NCBI RefSeq assembly: GCF_900106065.1
Contig: NZ_LT629796.1
Coordinates: 2,206,001 to 2,270,000, forward strand
DNA: 64,000 nucleotides
Source: Pseudomonas mandelii
Lineage (GTDB): Bacteria; Pseudomonadota; Gammaproteobacteria; Pseudomonadales; Pseudomonadaceae
Direction of reading: 5' to 3'
Shown: one piece after another, positions 27,722-37,218 of the stretch
How positions within the stretch are numbered: the stretch's first letter is position 1
Layout: each line of letters starts with the position of its first letter
The notes under the pieces: model-generated
What the model saw: only the letters and a program-made list of their open reading frames with translations
What the model was told of the DNA's origin: nothing
The model's database searches: none
Translations under genes and position numbers: made by a program

Positions 27722-29554
27722 ATGTGTGGAATTGTCGGCGCAGTCGCAGAACGTAACATCACCGCCATCCTGCTCGAGGGCCTCAAGCGCCTGGAGTACC
27801 GTGGCTATGACAGCGCCGGTGTGGCGGTCTTCACCAACGATGAAAAGCTCGAGCGCATGCGTCGTCCGGGCAAGGTCAGCGAACTGGAAAACGCGTTGGA
27901 AGCCGAACCTCTGATCGGTCGCCTCGGCATCGCCCACACCCGCTGGGCCACTCACGGTGCGCCGTGCGAGCGCAACGCGCACCCGCATTTCTCCGGCGAC
28001 CTGGCCGTGGTGCACAACGGCATCATCGAGAACCACGAAGCCCTGCGCGAACAGCTGAAAGCCTTGGGTTACGTGTTCACCTCGGACACCGACACCGAAG
28101 TCATCGCACACCTGCTGAACCACAAACTCAAGGACCTGCGCGATCTGACCGTGGCCCTCAAAGCCACCGTTAAAGAACTGCACGGTGCTTATGGTCTGGC
28201 CGTTATCAGCGCCGATCAACCAGATCGCCTGGTGGCAGCGCGCAGTGGCAGCCCGCTGGTGATCGGTCTGGGCCTGGGTGAAAACTTCCTCGCTTCCGAC
28301 CAGTTGGCCCTGCGTCAGGTCACCGACCGTTTCATGTACCTGGAAGAAGGCGATATCGCCGAAATTCGCCGCGACAGCGTGCACATCTGGGACGTGAACG
28401 GCCAAACCGTCGAGCGCGAAAGCGTGCAGTACCGCGACGGCGCTGAAGCAGCCGACAAGGGCGAATTCCGCCACTTCATGCTCAAGGAAATCCACGAGCA
28501 ACCGGCCGTGGTTCAACGCACCCTCGAAGGTCGTCTGAGCCCGAACGGTGTCTTGGTGCAGGCGTTCGGTCCACAGGCTGCCGAGCTGTTCGCCAAAGTG
28601 CGCAACGTACAGATCGTCGCCTGCGGCACCAGCTACCACGCCGGTATGGTTGCCCGGTACTGGCTCGAAGAGCTGGCCGGTATCCCGTGCCAGGTCGAAG
28701 TCGCCAGTGAATTCCGCTACCGCAAAGTCGTGGTGCAGCCGGATACCCTGTTTGTCACTATCTCTCAGTCCGGCGAAACCGCCGATACCCTGGCTGCCCT
28801 GCGCAACGCCAAGGAACTGGGCTTCCTCGCCAGCCTGGCGATCTGCAACGTCGGCATCAGCTCGCTGGTGCGTGAATCCGACCTGACCCTGCTGACCCAG
28901 GCCGGTCGCGAAATCGGCGTGGCCTCCACCAAAGCCTTCACCACCCAATTGGTCGGCCTGCTGTTGCTGACCCTGTCCCTGGGTCAGGTTCGCGGCACCT
29001 TGGCCAAAGGCGTCGAAGCCACTCTGGTCGAAGAACTGCGTCGTCTGCCAACACGGCTGGGCGAAGCCTTGGCCATGGACAGCACCGTAGAGAAAATCGC
29101 CGAGCTGTTCGCCGAGAAGAACCACACCCTGTTCCTCGGTCGTGGCGCGCAATTCCCGGTCGCAATGGAAGGGGCCCTGAAACTCAAGGAAATCTCCTAC
29201 ATCCACGCTGAAGCCTACCCGGCCGGCGAACTGAAGCACGGTCCGTTGGCGCTTGTGGATAACGACATGCCCGTGGTCACCGTGGCACCGAACAACGAAC
29301 TGCTGGAGAAGTTGAAATCCAACCTCCAGGAAGTCCGCGCCCGTGGCGGCCAGTTGATCGTCTTCGCAGACGAGAAGGCTGGCATGACCAACGGCGAAGG
29401 CACCCACGTTGTCCACATGCCGCACATCCACGACATCCTGTCGCCAATCCTCTACACCATCCCGCTGCAGTTGCTGTCGTACTACGTGGCCGTGTTGAAA
29501 GGCACTGACGTTGACCAGCCGCGGAATCTGGCGAAGTCGGTGACGGTGGAATAA
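27722..29554 (+). CDS. glmS: Glutamine-fructose-6-phosphate aminotransferase (isomerizing)
   Basis: Makes glucosamine-6-phosphate from fructose-6-phosphate and glutamine, the entry to cell-wall amino sugars. Length is 610 residues. The glutaminase domain starts [12 protein letters not shown] with the nucleophilic Cys2. Two SIS domains follow, with [14 protein letters not shown] and [15 protein letters not shown]. The C-terminus [13 protein letters not shown] is highly conserved; its coding DNA is the binding site of Tn7 TnsD. A Tn7-like element is inserted about 25 bp after the stop, leaving the gene intact. Confidence 0.98.
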   Translation: MCGIVGAVAERNITAILLEGLKRLEYRGYDSAGVAVFTNDEKLERMRRPGKVSELENALEAEPLIGRLGIAHTRWATHGAPCERNAHPHFSGDLAVVHNGIIENHEALREQLKALGYVFTSDTDTEVIAHLLNHKLKDLRDLTVALKATVKELHGAYGLAVISADQPDRLVAARSGSPLVIGLGLGENFLASDQLALRQVTDRFMYLEEGDIAEIRRDSVHIWDVNGQTVERESVQYRDGAEAADKGEFRHFMLKEIHEQPAVVQRTLEGRLSPNGVLVQAFGPQAAELFAKVRNVQIVACGTSYHAGMVARYWLEELAGIPCQVEVASEFRYRKVVVQPDTLFVTISQSGETADTLAALRNAKELGFLASLAICNVGISSLVRESDLTLLTQAGREIGVASTKAFTTQLVGLLLLTLSLGQVRGTLAKGVEATLVEELRRLPTRLGEALAMDSTVEKIAELFAEKNHTLFLGRGAQFPVAMEGALKLKEISYIHAEAYPAGELKHGPLALVDNDMPVVTVAPNNELLEKLKSNLQEVRARGGQLIVFADEKAGMTNGEGTHVVHMPHIHDILSPILYTIPLQLLSYYVAVLKGTDVDQPRNLAKSVTVE

Positions 29555-29580
29555 GTTATCCACAGCTGACTGAACACTTG
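29500..29580 (+). other. attTn7: attTn7 target site (glmS 3' end and insertion point)
   Basis: The last codons of glmS are the conserved TnsD recognition sequence. By analogy with Tn7, insertion falls about 25 bp after the stop (29552-29554). ACACT (29574-29578) would be the 5-bp target duplication, and the element would begin near TGGTTTTG at 29579. The canonical terminal TGT is not seen, so the boundary is uncertain by a few bases. The far copy of the duplication is outside the window. Confidence 0.7.
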
Positions 29581-29586
29581 GTTTTG

Positions 29587-29644
29587 AACAATAAAGATTG
29601 ACACAAAACAATAAAGTTTGACACTCATGAACATAGATTGACAC
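29587..29644 (+). repeat. TnsB-binding repeats at the glmS-proximal transposon end
   Basis: Three direct repeats begin at 29588, 29608 and 29628 with an exact 20-bp period: ACAATAAAGATTGACAC, ACAATAAAGTTTGACAC and the diverged TGAACATAGATTGACAC. They resemble the TnsB sites of Tn7, which also contain ACAATAAAG, and lie directly at the predicted insertion point. Confidence 0.85.
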
Positions 29645-29651
29645 AAGGCCC

Positions 29652-29677
29652 AAACCCCCGTATCTATGGGGGTTTTT
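29652..29677 (+). terminator. Intrinsic terminator inside the transposon end
   Basis: AAACCCCC, an 8-nt loop and GGGGGTTTTT form a classic terminator. It replaces the lost native glmS terminator and shields tnsABC from glmS read-through. Confidence 0.85.
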
Positions 29678-29837
29678 CCTTTCCAGGCTTTCCCTTTGGT
29701 CTGGATTCATCGCTTCAACTCTCCGCGGGTGTAGTCTAGAAAACGCTTTGAAATATGGCCGCTACGGCGGTCATGTCCTTCTACGACTTTTTCTCGGCGT
29801 GAGGTGAAGCGGTCCGCATCGACTGAGGAGGCGTGGG

Positions 29838-30692
29838 TTGCGAGGTCGTAAGTTTGCATCACAGCAAGACATTGAACGGCATATTGCAAATGGATTTGGC
29901 GAAGGCGCCGGGGCAAGCTACGTGCCTTGGCTGCGGGTACAAGATGTCCCGTCGATAGGTCGTTCGCACAAGATCCAAGGTGTGAAGATCGAGAGGATTC
30001 ATCACCTACTGTCAGATCTCGAGCGTTCGTACTTCCTTGTGTGTGAATTTTCTGAAAACGTCGTGGATATCCGTGAGCAATATCCGTTACTACCTACAGA
30101 GCGTGCGCAAGCGATAGCGTCGGCAATAGATGTACGTTATCCCAGATACCCTAGAACGACACTGCCCTATGTAATGACAACAGATTTCCTGCTAACTGTT
30201 AAGGACTTGAACGGAAACTTTAAGTCGGTAGCTAGAACTGTGAAGTATCGATCCGACCTAGTTGGCAAAGGAAGTAACCGCACGCTTGAAAAACTTGAGA
30301 TTGAAAAGCGCTTTTGGCATAGCCAAGGTGTTGATTGGAAGATCGTCACAGATGAGTTTTTTACACGAGATTTGATAAAAAATCTTGGACTAATCAGAAA
30401 ATACTCGAAGCTGCATCGCGATTTAATGAAAGTCCCGTTGCATTCGAATTTTATCGACTGCCTAGCAAACAGCCGGGAATATTCGTGGACCTTGGCCACC
30501 TGTCTAAGAAAAATAGCATGCCTTCTGTCCATTTCCTATATAGATGCTCAAGCAATTTTCTTCCATCTGGTTTGGAACAAGATACTGAAAATAGATTTGG
30601 TTAACACTCCTCTCCACCTTACTGGTCTAGTTCCTGACTTCGAAGTTTTCCAGATCCCTGCCCAAGTATCGTTGATGGAGAAAATGTCATGA
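29838..30692 (+). CDS. tnsA: TnsA-type transposon endonuclease
   Basis: A 284-residue TnsA, close to the size of Tn7 TnsA. It cuts the 5' ends of the element while TnsB cuts the 3' ends. The nuclease core is visible: acidic residues in VCEFSENVVDIREQYPLL (about residues 70-87), the Asp in VMTTDFLLTV (about 113-122), and the active-site-like lysine in SVARTVKYR. The last is followed by RTLEKLEIEKRFW, typical of TnsA. The position where Tn7 TnsA has a catalytic glutamine appears to be Thr here (my alignment by eye). It starts at a TTG (29838) preceded by GAGGAGG. It overlaps tnsB by 4 bp (ATGA). Confidence 0.88.
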   Translation: MRGRKFASQQDIERHIANGFGEGAGASYVPWLRVQDVPSIGRSHKIQGVKIERIHHLLSDLERSYFLVCEFSENVVDIREQYPLLPTERAQAIASAIDVRYPRYPRTTLPYVMTTDFLLTVKDLNGNFKSVARTVKYRSDLVGKGSNRTLEKLEIEKRFWHSQGVDWKIVTDEFFTRDLIKNLGLIRKYSKLHRDLMKVPLHSNFIDCLANSREYSWTLATCLRKIACLLSISYIDAQAIFFHLVWNKILKIDLVNTPLHLTGLVPDFEVFQIPAQVSLMEKMS

Positions 30693-32857
30693 CTGTTCTC
30701 GTTAATGACGTTTTCGAGCCTGTTACCGATCTGTCGGTCATCTCTACGATAGCCAGGCTCATTTACCAGGATGAAACGCATGACTTAGCAGTTGTGATAG
30801 ATCTAGCTGACCCTCCCCGGCAGCCGTACGCTGTTGGTCTTGATGAGCTGCGTCGCTCGCTAGCGTCTGGTCACACCAAACCAGCAGCCATCACCACGCC
30901 CGAGTTTATGCTTGTGCTTGAGGAGCAGTTGGATGAGAGAGCCAAGCAAGGCCGGGACGAAAAGTGGGCCGTCATCGCCCCTCTGCTAGATCCTGAATAT
31001 CCAGGACAAATATTTGTACGGGGGGAGTTAGGCCGGCTTGTTAGCAAACGGGCGTCAGAGCTCGGAATCCAGCGAAAAACTATCTATCGGCTTCTTTACC
31101 GATATTGGTTTTATGGTCAAGTTCGAAACTCATTGCTTAATAATTACTCGGCGGTAGGTGTTGCCGATAGAAAATATGATCCAAGTAGGCCTCCAGGGCG
31201 AAAGCCTAAGTTTCAAGGCGTTCTTACTGCGCCTTCCAAGATGCTCGGTGCGGTTGATAAACGATGCATCCGAGTTGGGTATTCCCTTTATGTAAAAGAT
31301 AAAAAGTCTTCTATTTCGAGCGCATATGACGAAATGTTGAGAAGATTCTACTCGGTTCGAGACATCTCTAAAAACAGTGAAGAAGAGCTTCGTTTGCTGC
31401 CTAGCTTAGAGCTGCCCAGCCTGAGGCAGTTCAGATATTGGGGACAGATTTTTTTCGACGAAATTGAAACCGAGCGTGGCCGTAAAGGGTTGAGGAAGTG
31501 GTTAAAGGACTGCCGTCCGCTTTCAGGTACCGTTCGCGATTGGCTGCGTGGACCGTGTCATCAGTTCGAAATCGACGCAACTATTGCCGATATTTATTTG
31601 GTCAACAGCTACTCTAGACGGATGCTCATTGGCCGGCCCGTAGTTTATATCGTTGTGGATAGTTTCTCCGGAATGATTGTTGGCCTCTATGTAGGATTGG
31701 AAGGTCCCAGTTGGAACGGGGCGAGGCAAGCGCTGTTCAACGCGTTTACCTCCAAAGTCGAGTTCTGCGCTCAGAACGGCGTTGAAATCAATTCAGATGA
31801 TTGGAATTGTCACCACCTGCCCCACCAGATTTACGCCGACAGGGGAGAGATGTTGTCACTGGCAGCAGAGGGGCTATCGTCAGGCTTGGGAATTGAGATG
31901 GGCACTGCTCCGCCTTATCGGCCTGATTGGAAGCCTATGGTAGAAAGTCGGTTTGGCATTTTGAATGATTTGACGGGTATCAGATGGCTACCTGGCGGGG
32001 TAGCTGCGCGAGACAAAGAGCGAGGCGAGCGAGATTACCGGCTCGATGCCACGCTGAACCTCAAAGAGTTCACCCAGATACTCATCAATTGCGTGCTCCA
32101 CTATAACCGGCACCATCGACAGCCTGACCGACTGACTCAGGCGATGATGAATGACGGCGTTGAACCTACGCCCAACGGGATATGGAATTGGGCCTGCGAA
32201 AACGACCTGATCGAATCCAACAAACGTCCCGACGAGCTGGTTTACCTCCATCTCTTGCCGCGCGAGCGCGCGACCGTTCAAAAGGGCGGGGTGATGTTTC
32301 GCGGCATGCACTACGTGTGTGATATGGCCATAGAGAAAGATTGGTTTGCCAAGGCTCGCAAAGGGGGCGTTTGGTCAATAGAGTGTTGGTTCGATCCGAA
32401 CTCTGCGGCGCACATCTGGATCCAGGGAGAGGCCAAGCAGTTTATCCGCTGTGATCTTCGACGATCGGATGCCGGTTACGCGAATTACCGCTCGGACGAG
32501 ATTTTTGATCTGCTCGAAGCCTATCGCCAAAAACCGCCTACTCGCCGGCGAGCCGAGCTGGAAAGCCGTGTCCAGCTTAGCGATCAGGTCCACCAGATCA
32601 TCAGTCATGCGCTCGCAGAACGAAAATTGGAACCTGCTCCGCCCACCAAGGCAGAGGCCACTGGGAACATCCGCGAGAACCGCGCAGAAGAACGTCTCCG
32701 TGAGCGTGAAAATGCGGTTGTTCCTGAAGGCGTCAGGGCGGAGCCAGCTTCACTTCAATCTGAATTGACACCGAAAGCGCATGACTCATATGCCGGCGAG
32801 CGAACTGCGCAGGTTATCGATTTGCTCAAAAGAATTCGGCCAGGACAGGCAAAATGA
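30689..32857 (+). CDS. tnsB: TnsB-type DDE transposase
   Basis: A 722-residue integrase-superfamily transposase that binds the end repeats and joins 3' ends to the target. The catalytic residues are the Asp in HQFEIDATIADIYLV (about residue 293), the Asp in HQIYADRGEMLSL (about 388) and the Glu in DWKPMVESRFGIL (about 423). N-terminal helical DNA-binding domains precede the core and a Mu-transposase-type beta-barrel follows. The C-terminal tail, which contacts TnsC in Tn7, is charged. It overlaps tnsA and tnsC by 4 bp each, so the three are translationally coupled. Confidence 0.93.
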   Translation: MTVLVNDVFEPVTDLSVISTIARLIYQDETHDLAVVIDLADPPRQPYAVGLDELRRSLASGHTKPAAITTPEFMLVLEEQLDERAKQGRDEKWAVIAPLLDPEYPGQIFVRGELGRLVSKRASELGIQRKTIYRLLYRYWFYGQVRNSLLNNYSAVGVADRKYDPSRPPGRKPKFQGVLTAPSKMLGAVDKRCIRVGYSLYVKDKKSSISSAYDEMLRRFYSVRDISKNSEEELRLLPSLELPSLRQFRYWGQIFFDEIETERGRKGLRKWLKDCRPLSGTVRDWLRGPCHQFEIDATIADIYLVNSYSRRMLIGRPVVYIVVDSFSGMIVGLYVGLEGPSWNGARQALFNAFTSKVEFCAQNGVEINSDDWNCHHLPHQIYADRGEMLSLAAEGLSSGLGIEMGTAPPYRPDWKPMVESRFGILNDLTGIRWLPGGVAARDKERGERDYRLDATLNLKEFTQILINCVLHYNRHHRQPDRLTQAMMNDGVEPTPNGIWNWACENDLIESNKRPDELVYLHLLPRERATVQKGGVMFRGMHYVCDMAIEKDWFAKARKGGVWSIECWFDPNSAAHIWIQGEAKQFIRCDLRRSDAGYANYRSDEIFDLLEAYRQKPPTRRRAELESRVQLSDQVHQIISHALAERKLEPAPPTKAEATGNIRENRAEERLRERENAVVPEGVRAEPASLQSELTPKAHDSYAGERTAQVIDLLKRIRPGQAK

Positions 32858-34314
32858 AAGGTGCGCAGACGTTTGCCAATTACGTCAAACAGGACATAAG
32901 TGAGTATGCGGGCAATCCGCTTATCGAAGCTTTGCCTCCGATATTGTCGGAGGCGGCGGCTATTGAGCTGATCTCGAATTTTCCTCAGCCGGTGGATCCG
33001 AAAGAGCTGACCCTCGAAGGATCCACTCGAATTCACTGTATCGACCGGTTGAGAACCGTGGTGCAGCCGTTTTTGTTACACCTGGAACTGGAGGCCCTGT
33101 TTTCACTGCTCATCCGTCGAGGGTATGTTGGGCGTAACCCGATGTCGCCCGCTACCGTCCGGCATTTGCATTCTTTATCGGGGGCTCAGCGTTACCACGA
33201 TGCGTTCAAGTCCACTGCAGAAACGTTCACCGTCGTCGGCCTGAGCGGCATTGGCAAGTCGACGGCACTCCACGCCATTTTGAGCCTTTATCCACAGACA
33301 ATCCGTCATGAGCGTTATGAGGGAAAGCAGTTTGTTCATACCCAAATCACTTGGCTGAAGCTTGACTGCCCTCGGGATGGATCGCTGGCTGGATTTTGCC
33401 AGCAGTTTTTTTATGCAGTTGGTGACGCTCTAGGAGACAAGGACTATCACAAGCGCTACAGGCATCGAAACATCAATGATGCGCTGCAACAGATGGAGCA
33501 GGTGGCCAGCACGTTTTTCATCGGCGCCTTGTTAATCGACGAGCTGCAAAACCTCCACTTGGCGAAAACCGGTGGTAAGGAGAGCATGCTGAATTTCTTT
33601 CTGCACTTGGTTAACAACATTGGTATCCCGGTCGTTTTCAGTGGCACGAACTCTACGATTAGCCTGTTCTCAGAAGTCATGCGGACTGCCCGCCGAGTCT
33701 GTGGTGCCGGTACGCTGGAATTCAAACGATTCGAGAAAGATGATGAGGAGTGGCGGTTGTTAGTCGAAAATCTCTGGAGCTATCAGTGGTGCAAACAGAC
33801 TGCTGAGCTGACCGACGAGATTTTCGACACGCTGTATGAGCACACTCAAGGCGTCACAGATTTCCTGGTCAAGCTGCTGGTATTGAGTCAGCGTTATGCG
33901 GTCCAGAGTGGCTCGGAGTGTTTGACTGCCGAGGTCCTGGTGAAGGTAAGCAACTCAAAAATGCAGATTCTAAAGCCAGCCCTTTCAGCTCTGCGTAGCC
34001 GAGATCCGAAGCGGATGCGACAGTTCGACGATTTGCTGCCGATTGAGGATCAGCTGAGCGAAATGATGGTCTTCGATGGTTTGGCACGAGAGGATCGCCT
34101 TGCCTTGCTTCGAAGTGTTGTATCCCGTGAGAAGCCGGTAGACCCATCTCCAACCATTCTTGCGAAAGGCCACCCATCGCCAATTGCTACTGCAGTGGAA
34201 AACTCAGAGGCTACAGCGCTAAGCGAACATGACGCTCCCCTCGATGCTCTGCGCGCTGCGGGCTGGCTCAACGAGGACCTGTTTGAGTTCTCACCGATGT
34301 ACCACAAAGCGTGA
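32854..34314 (+). CDS. tnsC: TnsC-type AAA+ transposition regulator
   Basis: ATPase that assembles on target DNA and links the target selector to TnsAB. Length is 486 residues. Walker A is VVGLSGIGKSTALHAIL (about residues 126-142), Walker B is GALLIDELQNLHL (about 222-234), and sensor-like VVFSGTNS follows. The C-terminal tail after about residue 400 would contact TnsA by analogy with Tn7. tnsD follows 16 bp later. A single DnaA-box 9-mer at 33288-33296 is probably chance. Confidence 0.92.
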   Translation: MKGAQTFANYVKQDISEYAGNPLIEALPPILSEAAAIELISNFPQPVDPKELTLEGSTRIHCIDRLRTVVQPFLLHLELEALFSLLIRRGYVGRNPMSPATVRHLHSLSGAQRYHDAFKSTAETFTVVGLSGIGKSTALHAILSLYPQTIRHERYEGKQFVHTQITWLKLDCPRDGSLAGFCQQFFYAVGDALGDKDYHKRYRHRNINDALQQMEQVASTFFIGALLIDELQNLHLAKTGGKESMLNFFLHLVNNIGIPVVFSGTNSTISLFSEVMRTARRVCGAGTLEFKRFEKDDEEWRLLVENLWSYQWCKQTAELTDEIFDTLYEHTQGVTDFLVKLLVLSQRYAVQSGSECLTAEVLVKVSNSKMQILKPALSALRSRDPKRMRQFDDLLPIEDQLSEMMVFDGLAREDRLALLRSVVSREKPVDPSPTILAKGHPSPIATAVENSEATALSEHDAPLDALRAAGWLNEDLFEFSPMYHKA

Positions 34315-34330
34315 GTCGGGAGGTGGCGAA

Positions 34331-35998
34331 GTGCACCTTAAACTCCATTTCTTCCCCGCCGCGTTTCCCGACGAGACGCTGCACAGCGTGATTTCTCGCT
34401 ATGCCCGTCTTTGCGGTGTTCGTAATTGCCAAGAAGCATTTGCCGGACTGAAATCGGCGGCAGCATTTTCGCAAAATGTGGCATTCCCAAGTCATTTAGG
34501 GGAGTTTGTCGACGCGCTACCCAGCGGTACCGAGCTATCGATAGCCGAGGTCCTCATGCGTCACACGCTATTACCCTACTATGCGCCGTTTTTGAGTATG
34601 AGCCAGGTAGAACACGCTCGGACGCTGATGACTGCCGATGGGAAGGGCTTGATGTTGAAGCTGGGCGTCAACGCGAGCCGTATTGGATTCGCCTCCCGAG
34701 TGCGGTTATGCCCAGAATGTATCGCCCAAGATCAGGCCCAACGGGGAGTTGCTTACTGGCACAGGGTCCACATGCTTCCAGGCGTGCTGGTATGTCCGCA
34801 TCACGGCACGTCACTTAGGATCCTTGATCCTCGCTGGTCCAGCCGTAGCTCTCGACAACTCAATCTGCCGAGTGATGAGAATGTGCAAGCACACACGGTA
34901 CTTCTCGATACCCCGTTGCTGCGCATGCCGCCGCTTCACGAAATAGCGTTGCGATCACTTCAGGTCATCGAGTCTGAAGTCAGTGCTTTGTCGGCGGAGG
35001 CGGTGCGCTACACGCTTTTACAAAGGGCAACGCAGCTTAACCTTGCCTCTGATAACCATCGCTTGCACCTGCACATGCTGGCGCAGCACATGGCCGATTT
35101 TTTTGCTGCACTCCCGCGAGAATGGGAATTTTCTATACTCGGAGAAGTTCGTGCAGGTACACCCGCCTCATGGGTCATGAAGCTGCTTCGTACGCCAATA
35201 ACCTCCCACCATCCGCTCAAATACATTTTATTGGCCGGTGCTCTGGGCATTGACATGGTGAGCTTGCTGCATGGTCAACGCCCAATGAAACAGGCGGTGG
35301 CGTGTGGTCCGAAAGCTCACATTCGACTTCACACGCGCCTTTCTCCGGTGATGCCTGGTGAAGGCCTGGACTGTTCGTCAGCCGCTGTGTGGAAACATGC
35401 TCTTGAGGGAGCTGATGCCAAAAAGATCGCTGCCGTTCTAGGCGTTTCATTGGCGTATGTCTATCGTCACATCCGAAATGTAGCCGGCGGGCAAGGTGCT
35501 TGGAGGGAGGCACGATTTCACATTGAGCTATGCGCAAGACGCGCGGCTTTCGAGGCTGATTATCGCTTTTACAAAGCACATGCATGCAGGGGGTATGCGT
35601 GGCTGTATCGCCACGATAGGCAGTGGCTTTCGGAGTCAACTGTAAACCCAAGCCCCCATCGTACGCCCCGTCTAAATAGCGCCGAAATGTTCGCTGCCCT
35701 CGATGCGAGACTGGCCGAAGAAGTCCGTCAGTGTGCTGAAGCGCTTTATGCTCTTGCGGGTAAGCCTGTCCGCATCTCGCGTACCAGAATTGGCCGGGAG
35801 CTTCATGTTCTGTCTCGCTTCGAAAAGCAGCTCTGCAAGCTTCCTCTCTGTGCAGCAATGCTCGACAAAGTATGTGAATCAATCGAAGGCTTTCACGATA
35901 GGCGTCTGCGATGGGCTAGACGCAAATTGCTCTCGGAGGGCAAGCCTGTATCACGTTCTTCGCTCTACCGGGTCGCGAGCATTCGGCCCACGCTGTAA
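34331..35998 (+). CDS. tnsD: TnsD/TniQ-family target selector
   Basis: A 555-residue protein of the TnsD type, which recognises the glmS 3' end and recruits TnsC. The TniQ domain starts LHFFPAAFPDETLHSVISRYA. The zinc-binding block is RLCPECIAQDQAQRGVAYWH (about residues 120-139) followed by LVCPHHGTSL. The C-terminal half contains helix-turn-helix-like DNA-binding repeats, including DAKKIAAVLGVSLAYVYRHI. The frame extends upstream into tnsC, but the GTG at 34331 has GGGAGG 7 nt upstream and gives the proper TniQ start. Because the element sits at attTn7, this is probably the glmS-targeting protein; that assignment is inferred. Confidence 0.88.
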   Translation: MHLKLHFFPAAFPDETLHSVISRYARLCGVRNCQEAFAGLKSAAAFSQNVAFPSHLGEFVDALPSGTELSIAEVLMRHTLLPYYAPFLSMSQVEHARTLMTADGKGLMLKLGVNASRIGFASRVRLCPECIAQDQAQRGVAYWHRVHMLPGVLVCPHHGTSLRILDPRWSSRSSRQLNLPSDENVQAHTVLLDTPLLRMPPLHEIALRSLQVIESEVSALSAEAVRYTLLQRATQLNLASDNHRLHLHMLAQHMADFFAALPREWEFSILGEVRAGTPASWVMKLLRTPITSHHPLKYILLAGALGIDMVSLLHGQRPMKQAVACGPKAHIRLHTRLSPVMPGEGLDCSSAAVWKHALEGADAKKIAAVLGVSLAYVYRHIRNVAGGQGAWREARFHIELCARRAAFEADYRFYKAHACRGYAWLYRHDRQWLSESTVNPSPHRTPRLNSAEMFAALDARLAEEVRQCAEALYALAGKPVRISRTRIGRELHVLSRFEKQLCKLPLCAAMLDKVCESIEGFHDRRLRWARRKLLSEGKPVSRSSLYRVASIRPTL

Positions 35999-36356
35999 TC
36001 CAGCCCGCCATTCCCTCCATCTAAAAAACGTTCTGAATTAATTCACCGTGAACACATTGTTTTTCTGTTAATGAAAATTTGCACCTTCCAGAATAGGTCC
36101 GGAATACGCATGATCACGATCAGCAAGTAAAATGTACTAACCTGCGAGCAATCGCCATGGGCTGACCTACGCGGGTTATCGATACGTGTGTTGTATTCAA
36201 GGAGTACGGTCGCGGCAGGGTTTAAATGAATTCACTACGATTCAAAGTTGAGCGGCTGTGTCATTTCCAAATCCAGGCCGGATACAGAATTTTACGGGTT
36301 GCATATATACTGCCCTCGGATGCACGTTCTCTTCGAGCCCTACCTTTAATCGGTAA
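35999..36356. other. Gene-free gap between tnsD and the second tniQ
   Basis: 358 bp with no convincing reading frame, hairpin or repeat. It presumably carries the promoter of the second tniQ, suggesting it is expressed separately from tnsABCD. I see nothing else in it. Confidence 0.4.
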
Positions 36357-37218
36357 ATGATGTCTGATCTATTATTTTTCCCCGTATCGATGCCGGATGA
36401 AATGCTGCACTCTCGTGTCACCCGCTATCACTATCTGTCAGGCAATAGAACCGCGACAGAAACCTACCGCGATTTGTTCGCATCGAAACCCTTTTGCATT
36501 GGTGGCATCGTACCCAAGCAGATCGAGAGGCTCGCCCACAGGCTGCCGGGGCAATCGGAGAGCAATCTCGCAGAGCTGATCAGTAGCAACACGACTTTTC
36601 CTGCTTACCGACCTTTTCTTGGGGTTAAGCAGGGTCCGGAGAACAACGTAGGACCGCTCGGTTATGACGGGGTGGTACGGGTGCCCCGCAGAGAAGAGTC
36701 CACCCATGGCAAGGCTAAGCTTTGTCCTACCTGCGTTCAGGAGGATTTGATTGATCGGGGTTCTGCCTACTGGCATCGATCTCACCAGATACCCGGTGTT
36801 GCCGTCTGTTGGCGTCATGGCGACGCATTGATCCATGCCTGCCCCGAGTGCTCTCGCCCGTTCTACCGAAAATTGAAGCTACTTCCCAATCTGACTGAGC
36901 CATGCGCGTGCGGCTGGAGCCCCTTAAACAGCGCAGCGACTCACAAGGGCTCAAATCTGGAACAGAAAGTCGCCCTGTTCGCACACGATATCTTGCAACG
37001 CAATATTCCTCCGATAGGCAGTACGGTATTAAGTTCGTGCTACGTCCGCCAATGCAAGAAACGCGGATTCATTTTCGGAAAAAATGCGGGTATCGCAAAA
37101 CTATTCGACAGCATCCAAAGCGCTTACGGCGATGAGCTTTTGTCGCAGATTGATCCAGCCTATAACACCGGGAAGCATGAGCAATGGATCCGGCTCAAAT
37201 CAGACAAAGGTCAGCTAA

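Noticed and set aside
33288-33296. DnaA box in tnsC as evidence of a link between the transposon and replication
   Set aside because: A single 9-mer in 34 kb of element is compatible with chance.
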